Of a DNA stretch of 64,000 nucleotides, positions 8,417 through 17,268 are shown in pieces (positions within the stretch are counted from its first letter, which is position 1; every line of letters begins with the position of its first letter). The notes under the pieces are model-generated. The model searched no databases. It saw only the letters and a list, made by a program, of their open reading frames with translations, and had not been told where the DNA came from. The DNA is from Klebsiella sp. BIGb0138 (GTDB lineage Bacteria > Pseudomonadota > Gammaproteobacteria > Enterobacterales > Enterobacteriaceae): the NCBI RefSeq assembly GCF_004342285.1, contig NZ_SMCV01000010.1, positions 1 through 64,000 on the forward strand, given 5' to 3'. The translations under genes were made by a program, and so were the position numbers.

Positions 8417-8980
8417 ATGTTTAGCGAAGAAAAAGTAGCTCAAATGGCTGCTTACCTACTGTCGAAAGACGGTGGGCGCATGGCATACCTAAAACTTATC
8501 AAACTGCTTTATCTTTCTGATCGGCAATCTATGGGCGTTTATGGAGAATCTATAAGCGGGGATAGATTTGTCGCTATGAAACATGGTCCCGTTCTCTCGC
8601 AAACCTATGATCTTGTCAAAAATGGCGGGGAAGACGAAAATGGCTGGAATCACTGGATACGTGGCGCAGAGAATTATGAGATTGAGCTTAAGCCAATGGT
8701 TGTTTCTGTTGAAGATTTAGATGAGCTGAGCGAAGCTGATATCGAAATTCTCGACAGCATCATGGCTGAGTTCGGTCATATGTCCAAATACCAGATACGT
8801 GATTTTACGCATGATCATTGTGCGGAGTGGCAAGACCCTGGATGTACGTCTGTGGCGATTCCTCCTTCAGCCACTTTTGCAGCGTTAGGCAAGCCCTCTT
8901 TAACGGCTTCAGCTCTTCAGGATCGCCTTTTCGAACGCGAGCAACTAGACCGGGCATTGTCTGTATACAAATTTAGGTAG
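8417..8980 (+). CDS. Panacea (DUF4065) domain protein, putative antitoxin
   Basis: A 187-residue protein with the hallmarks of the Panacea/DUF4065 family: YLKLIKLLYLSDRQSM near residue 30, then SGDRFVAMKHGPVLSQTYDL, and a C-terminal helical region. Panacea proteins are known as universal antitoxin modules in the PanAT systems and as a proteolytic adaptor in SocA. The ATG at 8417 is preceded by GGAGGAG with ideal spacing. The next gene begins four bases after the stop, and the pair is bounded by terminators on both sides inside the baseplate cluster. The antitoxin function is inference from family and arrangement. Confidence 0.8.
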   Translation: MFSEEKVAQMAAYLLSKDGGRMAYLKLIKLLYLSDRQSMGVYGESISGDRFVAMKHGPVLSQTYDLVKNGGEDENGWNHWIRGAENYEIELKPMVVSVEDLDELSEADIEILDSIMAEFGHMSKYQIRDFTHDHCAEWQDPGCTSVAIPPSATFAALGKPSLTASALQDRLFEREQLDRALSVYKFR

Positions 8981-8983
8981 CAG

Positions 8984-9391
8984 ATGAATACATTCATCCC
9001 TTTAGCAAAAGGTTCTATTTTAGTTCCATCTGGAAGGGATAAGCATCTGCATATCATTTGCAATGATCCTGTACCATACCCTAAGTATGCTAATGCTGAA
9101 TCGGTGTTATTGGTCAACATAACAACACTTTATCCAGAGCTACCATATGACGAGTCTTGTATTTTAGACGTGGGTGATCATCCATTCATAAAACACCAAA
9201 GCTTTGTTTATTATGCAAAGGCGGATATTTATGCCGCCACCAGTTTAGTAGCAGGAGTCCAGGCGGGAGAGCTTAAGATACGGCAAGCCTGCCCTGATCC
9301 AACGTTTACTAGAATCCTGTCAGGGTTTGAAGTTTCCAAAAGAGTCTCTGGTAAAGTCAAAAATTATTATCAGAAGTATATAGTTAAATAA
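8984..9391 (+). CDS. Putative toxin partner of the Panacea protein
   Basis: A 135-residue protein starting three bases after the Panacea stop. The sequence looks beta-rich at first (KGSILVPSGRDKHLHIICND, SVLLVNITTLYP, DESCILDVGDHPFIKHQSFV), a pattern reminiscent of small SH3-barrel nuclease toxins such as PemK/MazF, followed by a basic helical C-terminus (SKRVSGKVKNYYQK). I cannot place it in a named family. A toxin role is inferred from coupling to a Panacea gene; alternatives are a phage exclusion factor or an anti-defence protein. Confidence 0.6.
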   Translation: MNTFIPLAKGSILVPSGRDKHLHIICNDPVPYPKYANAESVLLVNITTLYPELPYDESCILDVGDHPFIKHQSFVYYAKADIYAATSLVAGVQAGELKIRQACPDPTFTRILSGFEVSKRVSGKVKNYYQKYIVK

Positions 9392-9413
9392 CCCGCTATC
9401 CGGCGGGTTTTTG
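9391..9413 (+). terminator. Rho-independent terminator after the toxin-like gene
   Basis: ACCCGC and GCGGGT pair around TATCCG and are followed by TTTTTGC. The stem begins within the stop codon of the toxin-like gene. Confidence 0.8.
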
Positions 9414-9436
9414 CTTTCTGTAGCCACCAAATCACA

Positions 9437-9461
9437 AACCTCGCTCCGGCGGGGTTTTTTT
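9437..9461 (+). terminator. Second terminator before the gp25-like gene
   Basis: AACCTCGC pairs (with wobble) with GGCGGGGTT and seven T follow. Two terminators in 70 bases isolate the Panacea module from the baseplate genes downstream. Confidence 0.7.
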
Positions 9462-9474
9462 ATGGGCGCAATTC

Positions 9475-9831
9475 ATGAAAACCACGTCATTACTGCTCGA
9501 TACGGACACCTGGGACCTGGTCGTTGACGACCTCGGTAACATTGCCACGGTAGACAATCCCTACGCCTGCGCCCAGGACGTCGCCACGGCATGCCTAGCC
9601 ATCCGTGGTGAGTGCATCTACGAAAAAGACACCGGAGTTAATTACAAAGAGCTGCTGAACGTTAAAGCCAGCACTGGTGCGATGGCGGCAGCGCTTCAGA
9701 TTGAGGCGCTTCGGATGAACTACATCTCCCAGGCTGAAGCAACGCTGGTTAATGACCGAGATACCCGCCGTGCCTCCGGCGTTATAGCCATAGTCGACAC
9801 CAATGGACTCATTTCAAACATTGTCCTGTGA
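9475..9831 (+). CDS. Phage baseplate gp25/W-like protein
   Basis: A 118-residue protein with the pattern of gp25-like baseplate wedge proteins: an N-terminal LLLDTDTWDLVVDDLGNI hairpin, then YACAQDVATACLAIRGEC with a helix, and a basic C-terminal half. Gp25-like proteins form the conserved wedge ring that nucleates the sheath. The next gene, gpJ-like, starts seven bases after this stop, the same order as in P2 and Mu-type clusters. Confidence 0.7.
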   Translation: MKTTSLLLDTDTWDLVVDDLGNIATVDNPYACAQDVATACLAIRGECIYEKDTGVNYKELLNVKASTGAMAAALQIEALRMNYISQAEATLVNDRDTRRASGVIAIVDTNGLISNIVL

Positions 9832-9838
9832 GGGAAAA

Positions 9839-11071
9839 ATGACGACAGTTTCAACAGCGGTACCTGCTGTAACATTCTCGTTGACCGGTCTGGATGTTCC
9901 TGATGAAGGAGACATCCTCGCTGGCCGCCAGGCGGATTTAAGTTCAGCGTTCGGCACAGCTCTGAGCACCAACCTCAAAACCCCTCAGGGCCAGCTTGCT
10001 GTGACTGACACCGCCATAATCGCGGACAAGAACGATCAGCTTCTGGCTATCGTGAACAATATGAATCCTGATTTCGCGTCCGGGCGCTTTCAGGACGGAA
10101 TAGGGCGCATCTATTTTATCGATCGCATCGCCGCGGCGGGAACGGTTGTTACTGCTACGTGCTCCGGTGCCGTTGGTACGGTTATCCCTGCGCAGTCCTA
10201 TGCGACTGACGATAACGGGTATATGTACGTGTCGCTGGCGGCCGGGACAATTGGCGCTGATGGGACTGTTAAAATTGAGTTTCAGAACCTGACTACCGGT
10301 GCGATAGCCTGCCCGATTGGCACGCTGACGAATATTTATGTCGCGGTAAGCGGCTGGTCGAGCATAACCAACGAAACCGCCGGAGTTCCGGGTACGGACG
10401 TTGAGGGGCGCTCTGCTTTCGAATACCGGCGTCGGCAATCAGTGGCGCGTAATGCGTTCAACACTGCTGCGGCGGTAAGGGCGGAGATCCTTACGGTTGA
10501 TGGTGTACTGGATGCGTATGTCATCGATAACAAAGAGCCCGAACCGGTAACGAAGGGGTCAACTAATTACAGCCTGCTCGCCAGCTCAATTTATATCGGC
10601 GTATACGGTGGTGCTGCTGCTGATATCGCGGCAGCCATCAACAGAAAATTGCCACCCGGCACTGTTATGAATGGTGATACCACCGGCACGGTTTATGACA
10701 CCGAAAACTATGACGCACCTTATCCGGATTACACCTACAAATGGAAAACACTGGATGCAGTGAGTGTTCATATCAAAGTTGAGTACGAGGCCAATGACGG
10801 CCTGCCATCGGATATCAACTCACAGATTAATACAGCCGTTCTGAACGCATTCACTGGTGCAGATGGCGGTAACCGGGCGCGTGCCGGTGCACGAATTTAC
10901 GGCAGCCGGTATATCGGGCCAATTCAGGCGCTCGACGCGCAGAACATGAACGTTCTTTCGGTCCAGATCTCTCTGGATGGAACAACCTGGTCGAGTGCGC
11001 TGACCGTTGGCATTGATCAGGAGCCGACTCTCGATGCGACAAACATCACAACGGAGGCGGTAAGTGAATAA
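9839..11071 (+). CDS. Baseplate J-like protein
   Basis: A 410-residue protein of the baseplate J/gp47 family. Visible features are the N-terminal DEGDILAGRQADLSSAFG region, the middle ETAGVPGTDVEGRSAFEYRR typical of gpJ proteins (the segment where J proteins begin their conserved domain), and VDGVLDAYVIDNK. It forms the wedge that connects the baseplate to fibre attachment. I chose ATG 9839, after GAGGGAAAA, rather than an in-frame ATG 36 bases earlier inside the gp25-like gene. It overlaps the next gene by eight bases. Confidence 0.85.
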   Translation: MTTVSTAVPAVTFSLTGLDVPDEGDILAGRQADLSSAFGTALSTNLKTPQGQLAVTDTAIIADKNDQLLAIVNNMNPDFASGRFQDGIGRIYFIDRIAAAGTVVTATCSGAVGTVIPAQSYATDDNGYMYVSLAAGTIGADGTVKIEFQNLTTGAIACPIGTLTNIYVAVSGWSSITNETAGVPGTDVEGRSAFEYRRRQSVARNAFNTAAAVRAEILTVDGVLDAYVIDNKEPEPVTKGSTNYSLLASSIYIGVYGGAAADIAAAINRKLPPGTVMNGDTTGTVYDTENYDAPYPDYTYKWKTLDAVSVHIKVEYEANDGLPSDINSQINTAVLNAFTGADGGNRARAGARIYGSRYIGPIQALDAQNMNVLSVQISLDGTTWSSALTVGIDQEPTLDATNITTEAVSE

Positions 11072-11651
11072 TGTCGACTGGACGATCTACGCGCAGTATG
11101 TCAATGCAACGCGCCTGCGGTCACTCATTGATACGTTTAACGCTTCTGTGGCACCAGAGGACTGGATTGACACCTTCTACGATGTCGTTTTCAACATCGA
11201 GACCTGTGAAGACTACGGGCTGATGTGCTGGGGGAAAATTGTCGAAGTAGGCCGACTGCTGACCGTCACACCCTCGCAGCAGTTTTTTGGATTTGGTGAA
11301 GCCACCAGTACACCAGCTGAGCTTACCGATCCCCAGCCATTTAACCAGGCACCGTTTTATACCGGAACACAGGATACCAATACAGTCGTTCTGAGTAATG
11401 ATGCATACCGCAAGCTGATCATGTGCAAAGCGATGGCGAACATCAGCGACTGCACCGTGCCGGTCATGAACCGCATGCTGATGTACATGTTCGGCGACAG
11501 CGGGCGGGCTTACGTGCGTGGCGATGGTAACCATGTCATGAGCTACGTCTTCGAGTTCCAGCTTTCCGAATCTGAGCTGGCCATAGTGCAAAGCTCCGGC
11601 GCGCTTCCTTCCCCTCCAGGGGTAAAAGTTAACATCGTTCAGGAGGTCTGA
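11064..11651 (+). CDS. DUF2612 phage baseplate protein
   Basis: A 195-residue protein resembling DUF2612: LRSLIDTFNASVAPEDWIDTF near the start, CEDYGLMCWGKIVEVGR, then FYTGTQDTNTVVLSNDAYRK and a KAMANISDCTVPVMNRML helix. It lies between gpJ and the fibre gene, where gpI-type proteins anchor the fibre. The coding start overlaps the gpJ-like stop, which suggests coupled translation. Confidence 0.78.
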   Translation: MNNVDWTIYAQYVNATRLRSLIDTFNASVAPEDWIDTFYDVVFNIETCEDYGLMCWGKIVEVGRLLTVTPSQQFFGFGEATSTPAELTDPQPFNQAPFYTGTQDTNTVVLSNDAYRKLIMCKAMANISDCTVPVMNRMLMYMFGDSGRAYVRGDGNHVMSYVFEFQLSESELAIVQSSGALPSPPGVKVNIVQEV

Positions 11652-11652
11652 A

Positions 11653-12828
11653 TTGAATAATTCAGCCATACCGTCACGTCTGACGGTTGTATTTTCTGCG
11701 AGCGGCGACAAAAACACGATCCCGGTCAATTCCACTTCTGAAACGCTGGCTGACGGTCTGGCGGCGATGGACTCCGGTTTCCCGCCACTAACACGTATCG
11801 CACTCTCTGCCGGAGGTAAGCCACCACAAGGGCAGGATTTTAACGGTATTTTTAATGACGTTTATACGCGCCTACAGTGGAGTGATGCGGGGATGGGTTA
11901 TCCATTTAACGCCGCGTTCAGCACTGCAATTTCCGGATATCCCAAGGGGGCTATTGTTCCCGCCTCCGATTACTCGGGACAATGGCTAAACCTGAGCAAT
12001 GGTAATTCTAATAACCCGGAATCTGCATCTGGTGCAATGACAGGGTGGGTACCTCAGGATAGCTATGGCATAACGTCGATCACCGGACTTGCCGCTTCGA
12101 GTGTAGTGTTATCTTCCCTCCAGGCCGCAAAGGAAAGAATCATCCTCACTGGCGCGCTGACAGCAAATATTAATCTTGTATTTCCGGCGTGGATTAAGGT
12201 GTGGGTTGTACACAATAACTGCACAGGACCATATTCTGTTACATGCAAGACGGCGTCAGGAAACGGGGTTGTGGTCATTCCTGGTCTCGTGTCGCGTATT
12301 TTCTGTGATGGGACAAATATCACAGATGAAACTATGTCCACTCAAACAGATTTGGTGGGTAGTGTGGCGGCGTTCGCCGTAAACTCCGCCCCGAATGGAT
12401 GGTTGGCAGCTAATGGACAGGCCGTCAGTAGGAACGTTTATGCGCGCCTCTTCTCCCGAATCGGTACTACCTGGGGGGCCGGAGATGGCAGCACCACATT
12501 CAATCTTCCTGATGCCAGGGGTGAGTTTATTCGTGGATGGGACAATGGTCGCGGTGCTGACTCTGGCCGGACATTCGGTAGTGCGCAAAAAGGGACGATC
12601 GTCGGCGGCAAGGATGACAATGACGACGGGGCGAATATTTCATTTCTCGCTAACGGTAACGCTGTCGATTATGGAAGTGACGCAGTGCTGTTTTCCAATT
12701 ATTCAGGAATCAAACCTTATTACCTGAATGCAGAAGAAAAAACTTCCATTCCTTCATCTGCACAAAATGCATTCTTTAGTGTCACTCGTCCGCGAAACAT
12801 CGCATTGCTGTACTGCATTAAATATTAA
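11653..12828 (+). CDS. Tail fibre protein with C-terminal collar domain
   Basis: A 391-residue protein. The first 130 residues look like the fibre attachment region of related phages (SETLADGLAAMDSGFPPLTR, KPPQGQDFNGIFNDVYTRLQ). The C-terminal 120 residues are a phage tail collar domain, with APNGWLAANGQAV, RIGTTWGAGDGSTTFNLPD and RGEFIRGWDNG. It starts at TTG, chosen because AGGAGGTCTGAA lies directly upstream and no ATG is near. Its length and collar ending suggest a short receptor-contacting fibre that accompanies the larger spike downstream. Confidence 0.82.
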   Translation: MNNSAIPSRLTVVFSASGDKNTIPVNSTSETLADGLAAMDSGFPPLTRIALSAGGKPPQGQDFNGIFNDVYTRLQWSDAGMGYPFNAAFSTAISGYPKGAIVPASDYSGQWLNLSNGNSNNPESASGAMTGWVPQDSYGITSITGLAASSVVLSSLQAAKERIILTGALTANINLVFPAWIKVWVVHNNCTGPYSVTCKTASGNGVVVIPGLVSRIFCDGTNITDETMSTQTDLVGSVAAFAVNSAPNGWLAANGQAVSRNVYARLFSRIGTTWGAGDGSTTFNLPDARGEFIRGWDNGRGADSGRTFGSAQKGTIVGGKDDNDDGANISFLANGNAVDYGSDAVLFSNYSGIKPYYLNAEEKTSIPSSAQNAFFSVTRPRNIALLYCIKY

Positions 12829-12863
12829 TCCCCCAATCTTAATTAATAGTTACAGGATCCGCT

Positions 12864-15800
12864 ATGGCTGTTACAGACACACAGCAGGCAGCGCAGTTTT
12901 CTGCGGATGCCGCAGTCAGTGCTGCAGAGGCAAAACAATATCTTCTTGAAGCGCAGCAGGGGTACCAGGATACAAGTAAAGCAGCTCAGGAGGCTTTAGA
13001 TGCAGCCGCAGCTGCTGCAACTTCAGAACAGAATTCCTCTGTGTCTGAGATTTCCGCCGCTCAGTCCGCCGAAGATGCATTATCAGCAAAGAATGATGCG
13101 GAAATGGCAGCCAGTGATGCAACTGAGTACGCAAAGAATAAATTTACCTTCTACAAAACTGCAAGCGATCCAGATGGCACAATTGCTGGTCTTGCTGCGA
13201 CTAACAACGGACAATCATTTTGGGTTGCTCAGGGTCCTGACTCAATATCTGCATACAATATCTATGAAAATCAGGATGGTGTAGCCGTATTACAGGCATC
13301 GCAACCAGGTACTGCAGCAGTAACGGGAACCGTCCGTGAGTTTCCTACACTTGCCGCCGCTCAGAATGATGCTAATGCAGGAAATATCCTTGATGGGGCT
13401 AAATGCTGGGTAACGAATACCGCTGATGGCAATTTGGCAGACGAGTACATCAACAACGGCGGTACGCTGGAGGCGACTGGGCGGAGCATGCCTTCGCAAT
13501 ACGCGATGTACGCCCCAAATACCATTACCAACTCCCGTGCATCGGATTCAGAAAAATTACCGCTGCTGTTTACCGGTGCTCAGTCAGGAGGTACGTGGTC
13601 TCCCGCTAGCGCAGAAATGGCGGTGCATGGTGCGGTTCAGTCTGTTCCGTGTCCGGCACGTTCGTCCACCTCTGATCCTACGGTTAACTATGTATTTCAG
13701 CAGGATATTAGTTTTGCATCTGGCGGCCAGTATCTTGCCGTTTCGTATCTGTTCCGCGGGACTACCGAATTAATTTTCCGTAATTTGCAACCCGCATCTT
13801 CTGGCACCCTGATTTCCTCACGCGCTGATGATTTGGGTGACGGTACATATTTGGCAACCGCTGTTTACCGTTTAACTGGCGTGGGGCCTGGTGTTGCTCA
13901 GTATATTTATTTCGGATGTCAGCAGCGGGGGGCGAGCACTACTGCGTGCGAAATAGCATATCCGCAAATGGCAGTATCCGATCGTCCAATTTTTGGTGTT
14001 GGCGGAGATATGTCTTTAGCCGACAGGCTGAATATCGCTGGCGTTATTGCACCCAATCTGGTCCCAAACAGCTATGCTGACCCGCAATATCAGATGCCGC
14101 GTTTGCGTGTAGGCTCGATCGGCTGGACGCAGGTTAGTGCAATTACTGACTCTACGATTGCGACTGCGTTAACGAATGCGGGGGCTGTGTCCTGCCTGGT
14201 GGCTCCGCCGGTGGCATCCGGTTATACCGACGCGCTGGTCGAGCCGTTTGTTTACGACACTATCGCTATCGGGCAGTATGCTGCCGCTCAGTTTTACGTT
14301 TACGTGGCGCCCGGTTCCGGACTCAATGCACGAGATGAAATCAGCAAAACTGCTGTTTTTTTCGCAGATCAGGATGGTGCTACAGCGCAAATCACGCCGG
14401 ACATAATTAGCGCGGTTTCCGCAAATCTATTTAAAGTCAGAGCTACCTACCGTTTCACCGCCCAGCGTCCTCGCCGGGTGTCGATGGGCGTTCGTCAGAC
14501 CAGTGCAGTCAGCACCTTCTACGTGTTCGGATTTTTCCTTGCCTGCTCAGGGCAGCCGATCCGGGACATTCTCGAATCCCCGTCACGTGATGCCGGGTTT
14601 AACGAGCGCGTGGACGGGAACGCCCGCAATATTGCGTTTAACCCGTACGGTGACACCACGCAGCAACTGCTACCGCTGTTTGGTACAGACAGCGCCTGGA
14701 CGCCCGTTGCTAATTTGCCGGCCGCTGTGCAGATGATTTCCCAGTTGGGGGCAAAGGCGGCGCTGCCAGCCATGCGAGTGGCATCGGGATATAAAGACGC
14801 GCTGGTTAACGTTAATCTGGATGGTGTAAAGGCGGGTGAGTATGTCGCGGTCGAATTCAGCGTTTACGTTAATGCAGACAGCGGAGTGGATCCAGCCTCT
14901 GTACTGGGAGCATGCCGTGCATTTTTCTGGCTGGAGTCCGGCGGTTTTTTCCAGTCCATTGCAACGATAAAATCCAAAGTTAACGCCAACGTCTACGTGA
15001 TGCAAACGTCGTATCAGTACACGCAGAACGCCACACGTGTGTATTTTGGTGCCCGGAACACATTTAACAACGCAGACCTCTACGTTTTTAATCTATTCGC
15101 GGCATCATCAGCTACGCCGATACTCAGCATAACGAAATCACTGGTGCGCGACCCGCAACTGGCATCGTGGGTTAACGGGCTGATTGCTCAGTCAGCGAAT
15201 CCGTACCCGCCACTGCTGGCAGTGAATACCCCAATAACGGGAGCTGAGGATTTAATCCTGCTGCCTGACCAGGTATTTGCGCACCCGACTGCGCCGCTTA
15301 TTTTGCAGTGTAACCAGCTGCTGATGAACTGGACGGCGGACACGGGTAAATTCCTGGACTGGTCGATAAGGGGAACGGCAGTCAGTGGCCAGCCGTATAG
15401 CTACGAAACCAGCCGCACGCTGGAGATTGACCCGGCAAAAACCGGTACAGCTGTCCGAATCAGCTTCCACAACCGGCAGAAACCCGCGCAGTGGTCCAGC
15501 CGTGATATGTCAATTCTCCGTGGCCCGGCATCAGTATCGGCATCTAAACGTATTGCGCTCATCGGTGACTCACTGACGAACCGCGGGCAGGTAGCACGCT
15601 TGTCTACGCTGCTCACTGCGGCAGGAGTGACGGTCAGTCAGATTGGTACGATGTCACAGGCAGAGGGCGGAAATGGGGAGGGGCGCGAGAGCTGGGCGGC
15701 CGCTCATTTCGTCGGTAAACGGACGTTACTGGGCAGCACGCGGATAAATATTAGCTCCGATAACCCGTCCAGTACGGCGAAAAATCCGTTCCTGTTTGAA

Positions 15801-16382
15801 GCCACAACTGCCCAGAAGACGGCAAATCCGGCGATGTGTTTCCTGAACACGGGGGCAGCGAGTGAACAATCCTACGCGGATACGCAAACCGGTGTGTTTT
15901 ACACCTTTGATTATCGCAAATACCTTGATGCACAGGGTTTTGCCGATCCGGATATTGTGTCAATTGCGCTGGCCTGGAATGACCAGGCAAACGGCCAGAG
16001 CCCTGACGCGTATATCTCGCAAATCAACTACATGGTGGCGCAAATCAAGGTTGCATGTCCTAACGCGCGAATCGCGATTGCCCCGTATAGCGTGACGTCA
16101 TCGAGCCGCGGTGTCTGGAATGCGACGGTGTCGCAGTATGTCCGAAACGTCATAGGGTCATTCAAAGGTCGGCAGGCAGAGAAACTGCACATCATCCCGT
16201 CGTGGGGGATAATGCCGTCAGATACCGCGTGGAGTAGCGACGGTACAGCTATTGTCAGGGATTCCCAAACAGGGAGCTATGTTGATACCCGCAGTGATGG
16301 AATCCACTGGGATACCTGGGGCCGTCAGTACATGGCGTACAACTGCCTATTCCCGTTTTATATCTGGGCCTGCGCGCAGTGA
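12864..16382 (+). CDS. Large tail spike with C-terminal SGNH hydrolase domain
   Basis: A 1172-residue protein. The first 100 residues are an Ala-rich coiled coil (AAQFSADAAVSAAEAKQYLL). Residues about 110-800 are a long Ser/Thr/Gly-rich stalk with two related segments (YTDALVEPFVYD at about 460, YKDALVNVNLDG at about 650), indicating internal duplication. The last 280 residues form an SGNH/GDSL-type esterase: IALIGDSLTN supplies the Ser motif, IALAWNDQ the Asn block, and SDGIHWDTWG the Asp-His pair. Such domains typically deacetylate capsule or O-antigen sugars, so this is the probable host-range determinant. Substrate is unknown. Confidence 0.85.
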   Translation: MAVTDTQQAAQFSADAAVSAAEAKQYLLEAQQGYQDTSKAAQEALDAAAAAATSEQNSSVSEISAAQSAEDALSAKNDAEMAASDATEYAKNKFTFYKTASDPDGTIAGLAATNNGQSFWVAQGPDSISAYNIYENQDGVAVLQASQPGTAAVTGTVREFPTLAAAQNDANAGNILDGAKCWVTNTADGNLADEYINNGGTLEATGRSMPSQYAMYAPNTITNSRASDSEKLPLLFTGAQSGGTWSPASAEMAVHGAVQSVPCPARSSTSDPTVNYVFQQDISFASGGQYLAVSYLFRGTTELIFRNLQPASSGTLISSRADDLGDGTYLATAVYRLTGVGPGVAQYIYFGCQQRGASTTACEIAYPQMAVSDRPIFGVGGDMSLADRLNIAGVIAPNLVPNSYADPQYQMPRLRVGSIGWTQVSAITDSTIATALTNAGAVSCLVAPPVASGYTDALVEPFVYDTIAIGQYAAAQFYVYVAPGSGLNARDEISKTAVFFADQDGATAQITPDIISAVSANLFKVRATYRFTAQRPRRVSMGVRQTSAVSTFYVFGFFLACSGQPIRDILESPSRDAGFNERVDGNARNIAFNPYGDTTQQLLPLFGTDSAWTPVANLPAAVQMISQLGAKAALPAMRVASGYKDALVNVNLDGVKAGEYVAVEFSVYVNADSGVDPASVLGACRAFFWLESGGFFQSIATIKSKVNANVYVMQTSYQYTQNATRVYFGARNTFNNADLYVFNLFAASSATPILSITKSLVRDPQLASWVNGLIAQSANPYPPLLAVNTPITGAEDLILLPDQVFAHPTAPLILQCNQLLMNWTADTGKFLDWSIRGTAVSGQPYSYETSRTLEIDPAKTGTAVRISFHNRQKPAQWSSRDMSILRGPASVSASKRIALIGDSLTNRGQVARLSTLLTAAGVTVSQIGTMSQAEGGNGEGRESWAAAHFVGKRTLLGSTRINISSDNPSSTAKNPFLFEATTAQKTANPAMCFLNTGAASEQSYADTQTGVFYTFDYRKYLDAQGFADPDIVSIALAWNDQANGQSPDAYISQINYMVAQIKVACPNARIAIAPYSVTSSSRGVWNATVSQYVRNVIGSFKGRQAEKLHIIPSWGIMPSDTAWSSDGTAIVRDSQTGSYVDTRSDGIHWDTWGRQYMAYNCLFPFYIWACAQ

Positions 16383-16473
16383 GAACTGCACAGGGACGTG
16401 CAATATCATTGCATTACATCGGTAGCAAAAATTGATAGGCACAACCTCTCTTGATCTGAGCTCTCGATAAAAC

Positions 16474-16493
16474 TACTGTATATAAAAACAGTA
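16474..16493. promoter_or_regulatory. LexA (SOS) box
   Basis: TACTGTATATAAAAACAGTA matches the 20-base LexA consensus, with CTG and CAG at the canonical ten-base separation. It is 19 bases upstream of a small gene with a GGGAGG ribosome site, so damage-induced expression of the two genes downstream is expected. Confidence 0.9.
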
Positions 16494-16512
16494 TCATTGG
16501 GAGGTTAAGATC

Positions 16513-16752
16513 ATGCCGCGTCTATACGAAATTGAGGTCGCCTGCCGCAATGCGATCGAGATACAGCCAAACGGTCGGCGTATCCTTACTACCAGGCGGT
16601 TTCTGCAGGAGCTGGAGAGATATAACTGGCACTGGTCGCCACGGCAGGCCAATCAGTGGATAGAAGGTTACGTGACGACATTCCGGGATGTTTCCACGCA
16701 AGAGGGAGACGATCGGACGTTCCAGCTCTACAACCCGAACAGAGGGCTGTGA
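16513..16752 (+). CDS. SOS-regulated small phage protein of unknown function
   Basis: A 79-residue protein, mixed charge, no membrane segment. Conserved-looking blocks are YEIEVACRNAIE and RRFLQELERYNWHWS, followed by NQWIEGYVTTF. It follows the LexA box by 19 bases with GGGAGG as the ribosome site, and is followed after one base by a UmuD-like gene, so the two form an SOS operon. Similar small genes precede UmuD-like genes in enterobacterial prophages in my recollection; the function is not known to me. Confidence 0.75.
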   Translation: MPRLYEIEVACRNAIEIQPNGRRILTTRRFLQELERYNWHWSPRQANQWIEGYVTTFRDVSTQEGDDRTFQLYNPNRGL

Positions 16753-16753
16753 T

Positions 16754-17071
16754 ATGGGATTTCCGTCCCCCGCGACTGACTACATCGAGCGCAGGATCAG
16801 CATTACCAGTCTGTGCAGCCTTGGCGCCAATACGCGTGTAGTTGAAACCAGCGACGGCTACGCAGTCGTCGACGTGTCCCGGCGGCCGCAGCAGGGAGAT
16901 ACGGTACTGGTTCGATATGACGGGCGTGCTGAGTTTGCAAAGCTCATGGGAAGGGCGCTTATAACGGCTGACGGTGAGGCGATCGAGGGAGAGGCTCTCG
17001 ACGACGTTGAGGTTGGAGGAGTGGTAACGCATACCATCATCGATCTGATGCAGGATGATAGCCCTGTTTGA
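16754..17071 (+). CDS. UmuD/S24-like protein, probably lacking the catalytic serine
   Basis: A 105-residue protein beginning MGFPSPATDYIERRIS, the signature start of UmuD-like phage proteins. It ends with a GGVVTHTIIDL segment that matches the S24-fold C-terminus. The usual Ser-Met dyad motif around residue 35 is replaced here by ETSDGYAV, and only AKLM, a position resembling the catalytic Lys, remains. If correct, it cannot self-cleave and may act as a UmuD-prime mimic or as an inhibitor of translesion polymerase. Start chosen at ATG 16754 because of the family start; a longer in-frame extension exists upstream but overlaps the previous gene. Confidence 0.7.
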   Translation: MGFPSPATDYIERRISITSLCSLGANTRVVETSDGYAVVDVSRRPQQGDTVLVRYDGRAEFAKLMGRALITADGEAIEGEALDDVEVGGVVTHTIIDLMQDDSPV

Positions 17072-17101
17072 TAGGGTGAGGTTGTCGAGCGGGCGCGACG
17101 A

Positions 17102-17191
17102 ATGCTGGAGAACGGTGCAACCCGGCAGCAGGTGGCTGATGTGACAGGCGTGGACGTGAAAACAATCTACAAGTACCTCCCGGCGACTTGA
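17102..17191 (+). pseudogene. Helix-turn-helix remnant, copy 1 (resolvase C-terminal-like)
   Basis: Only 29 codons from ATG 17102, but the frame continues upstream without an initiator to about 17080. The translation has the HTH signature of resolvase/invertase C-termini (GATRQQVADVTGVDVKTIY). No catalytic domain is present. It looks like the tail of a larger recombinase gene left behind by deletion or modular exchange. The same segment recurs twice downstream in more decayed form. Confidence 0.6.
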
Positions 17192-17268
17192 AGACAAAGA
17201 TTTCACTACTTTTCCTGATATGTTACGTTTGGCTTAATCAATTCATTCAGCTTTGAAAACAGTTTGGT

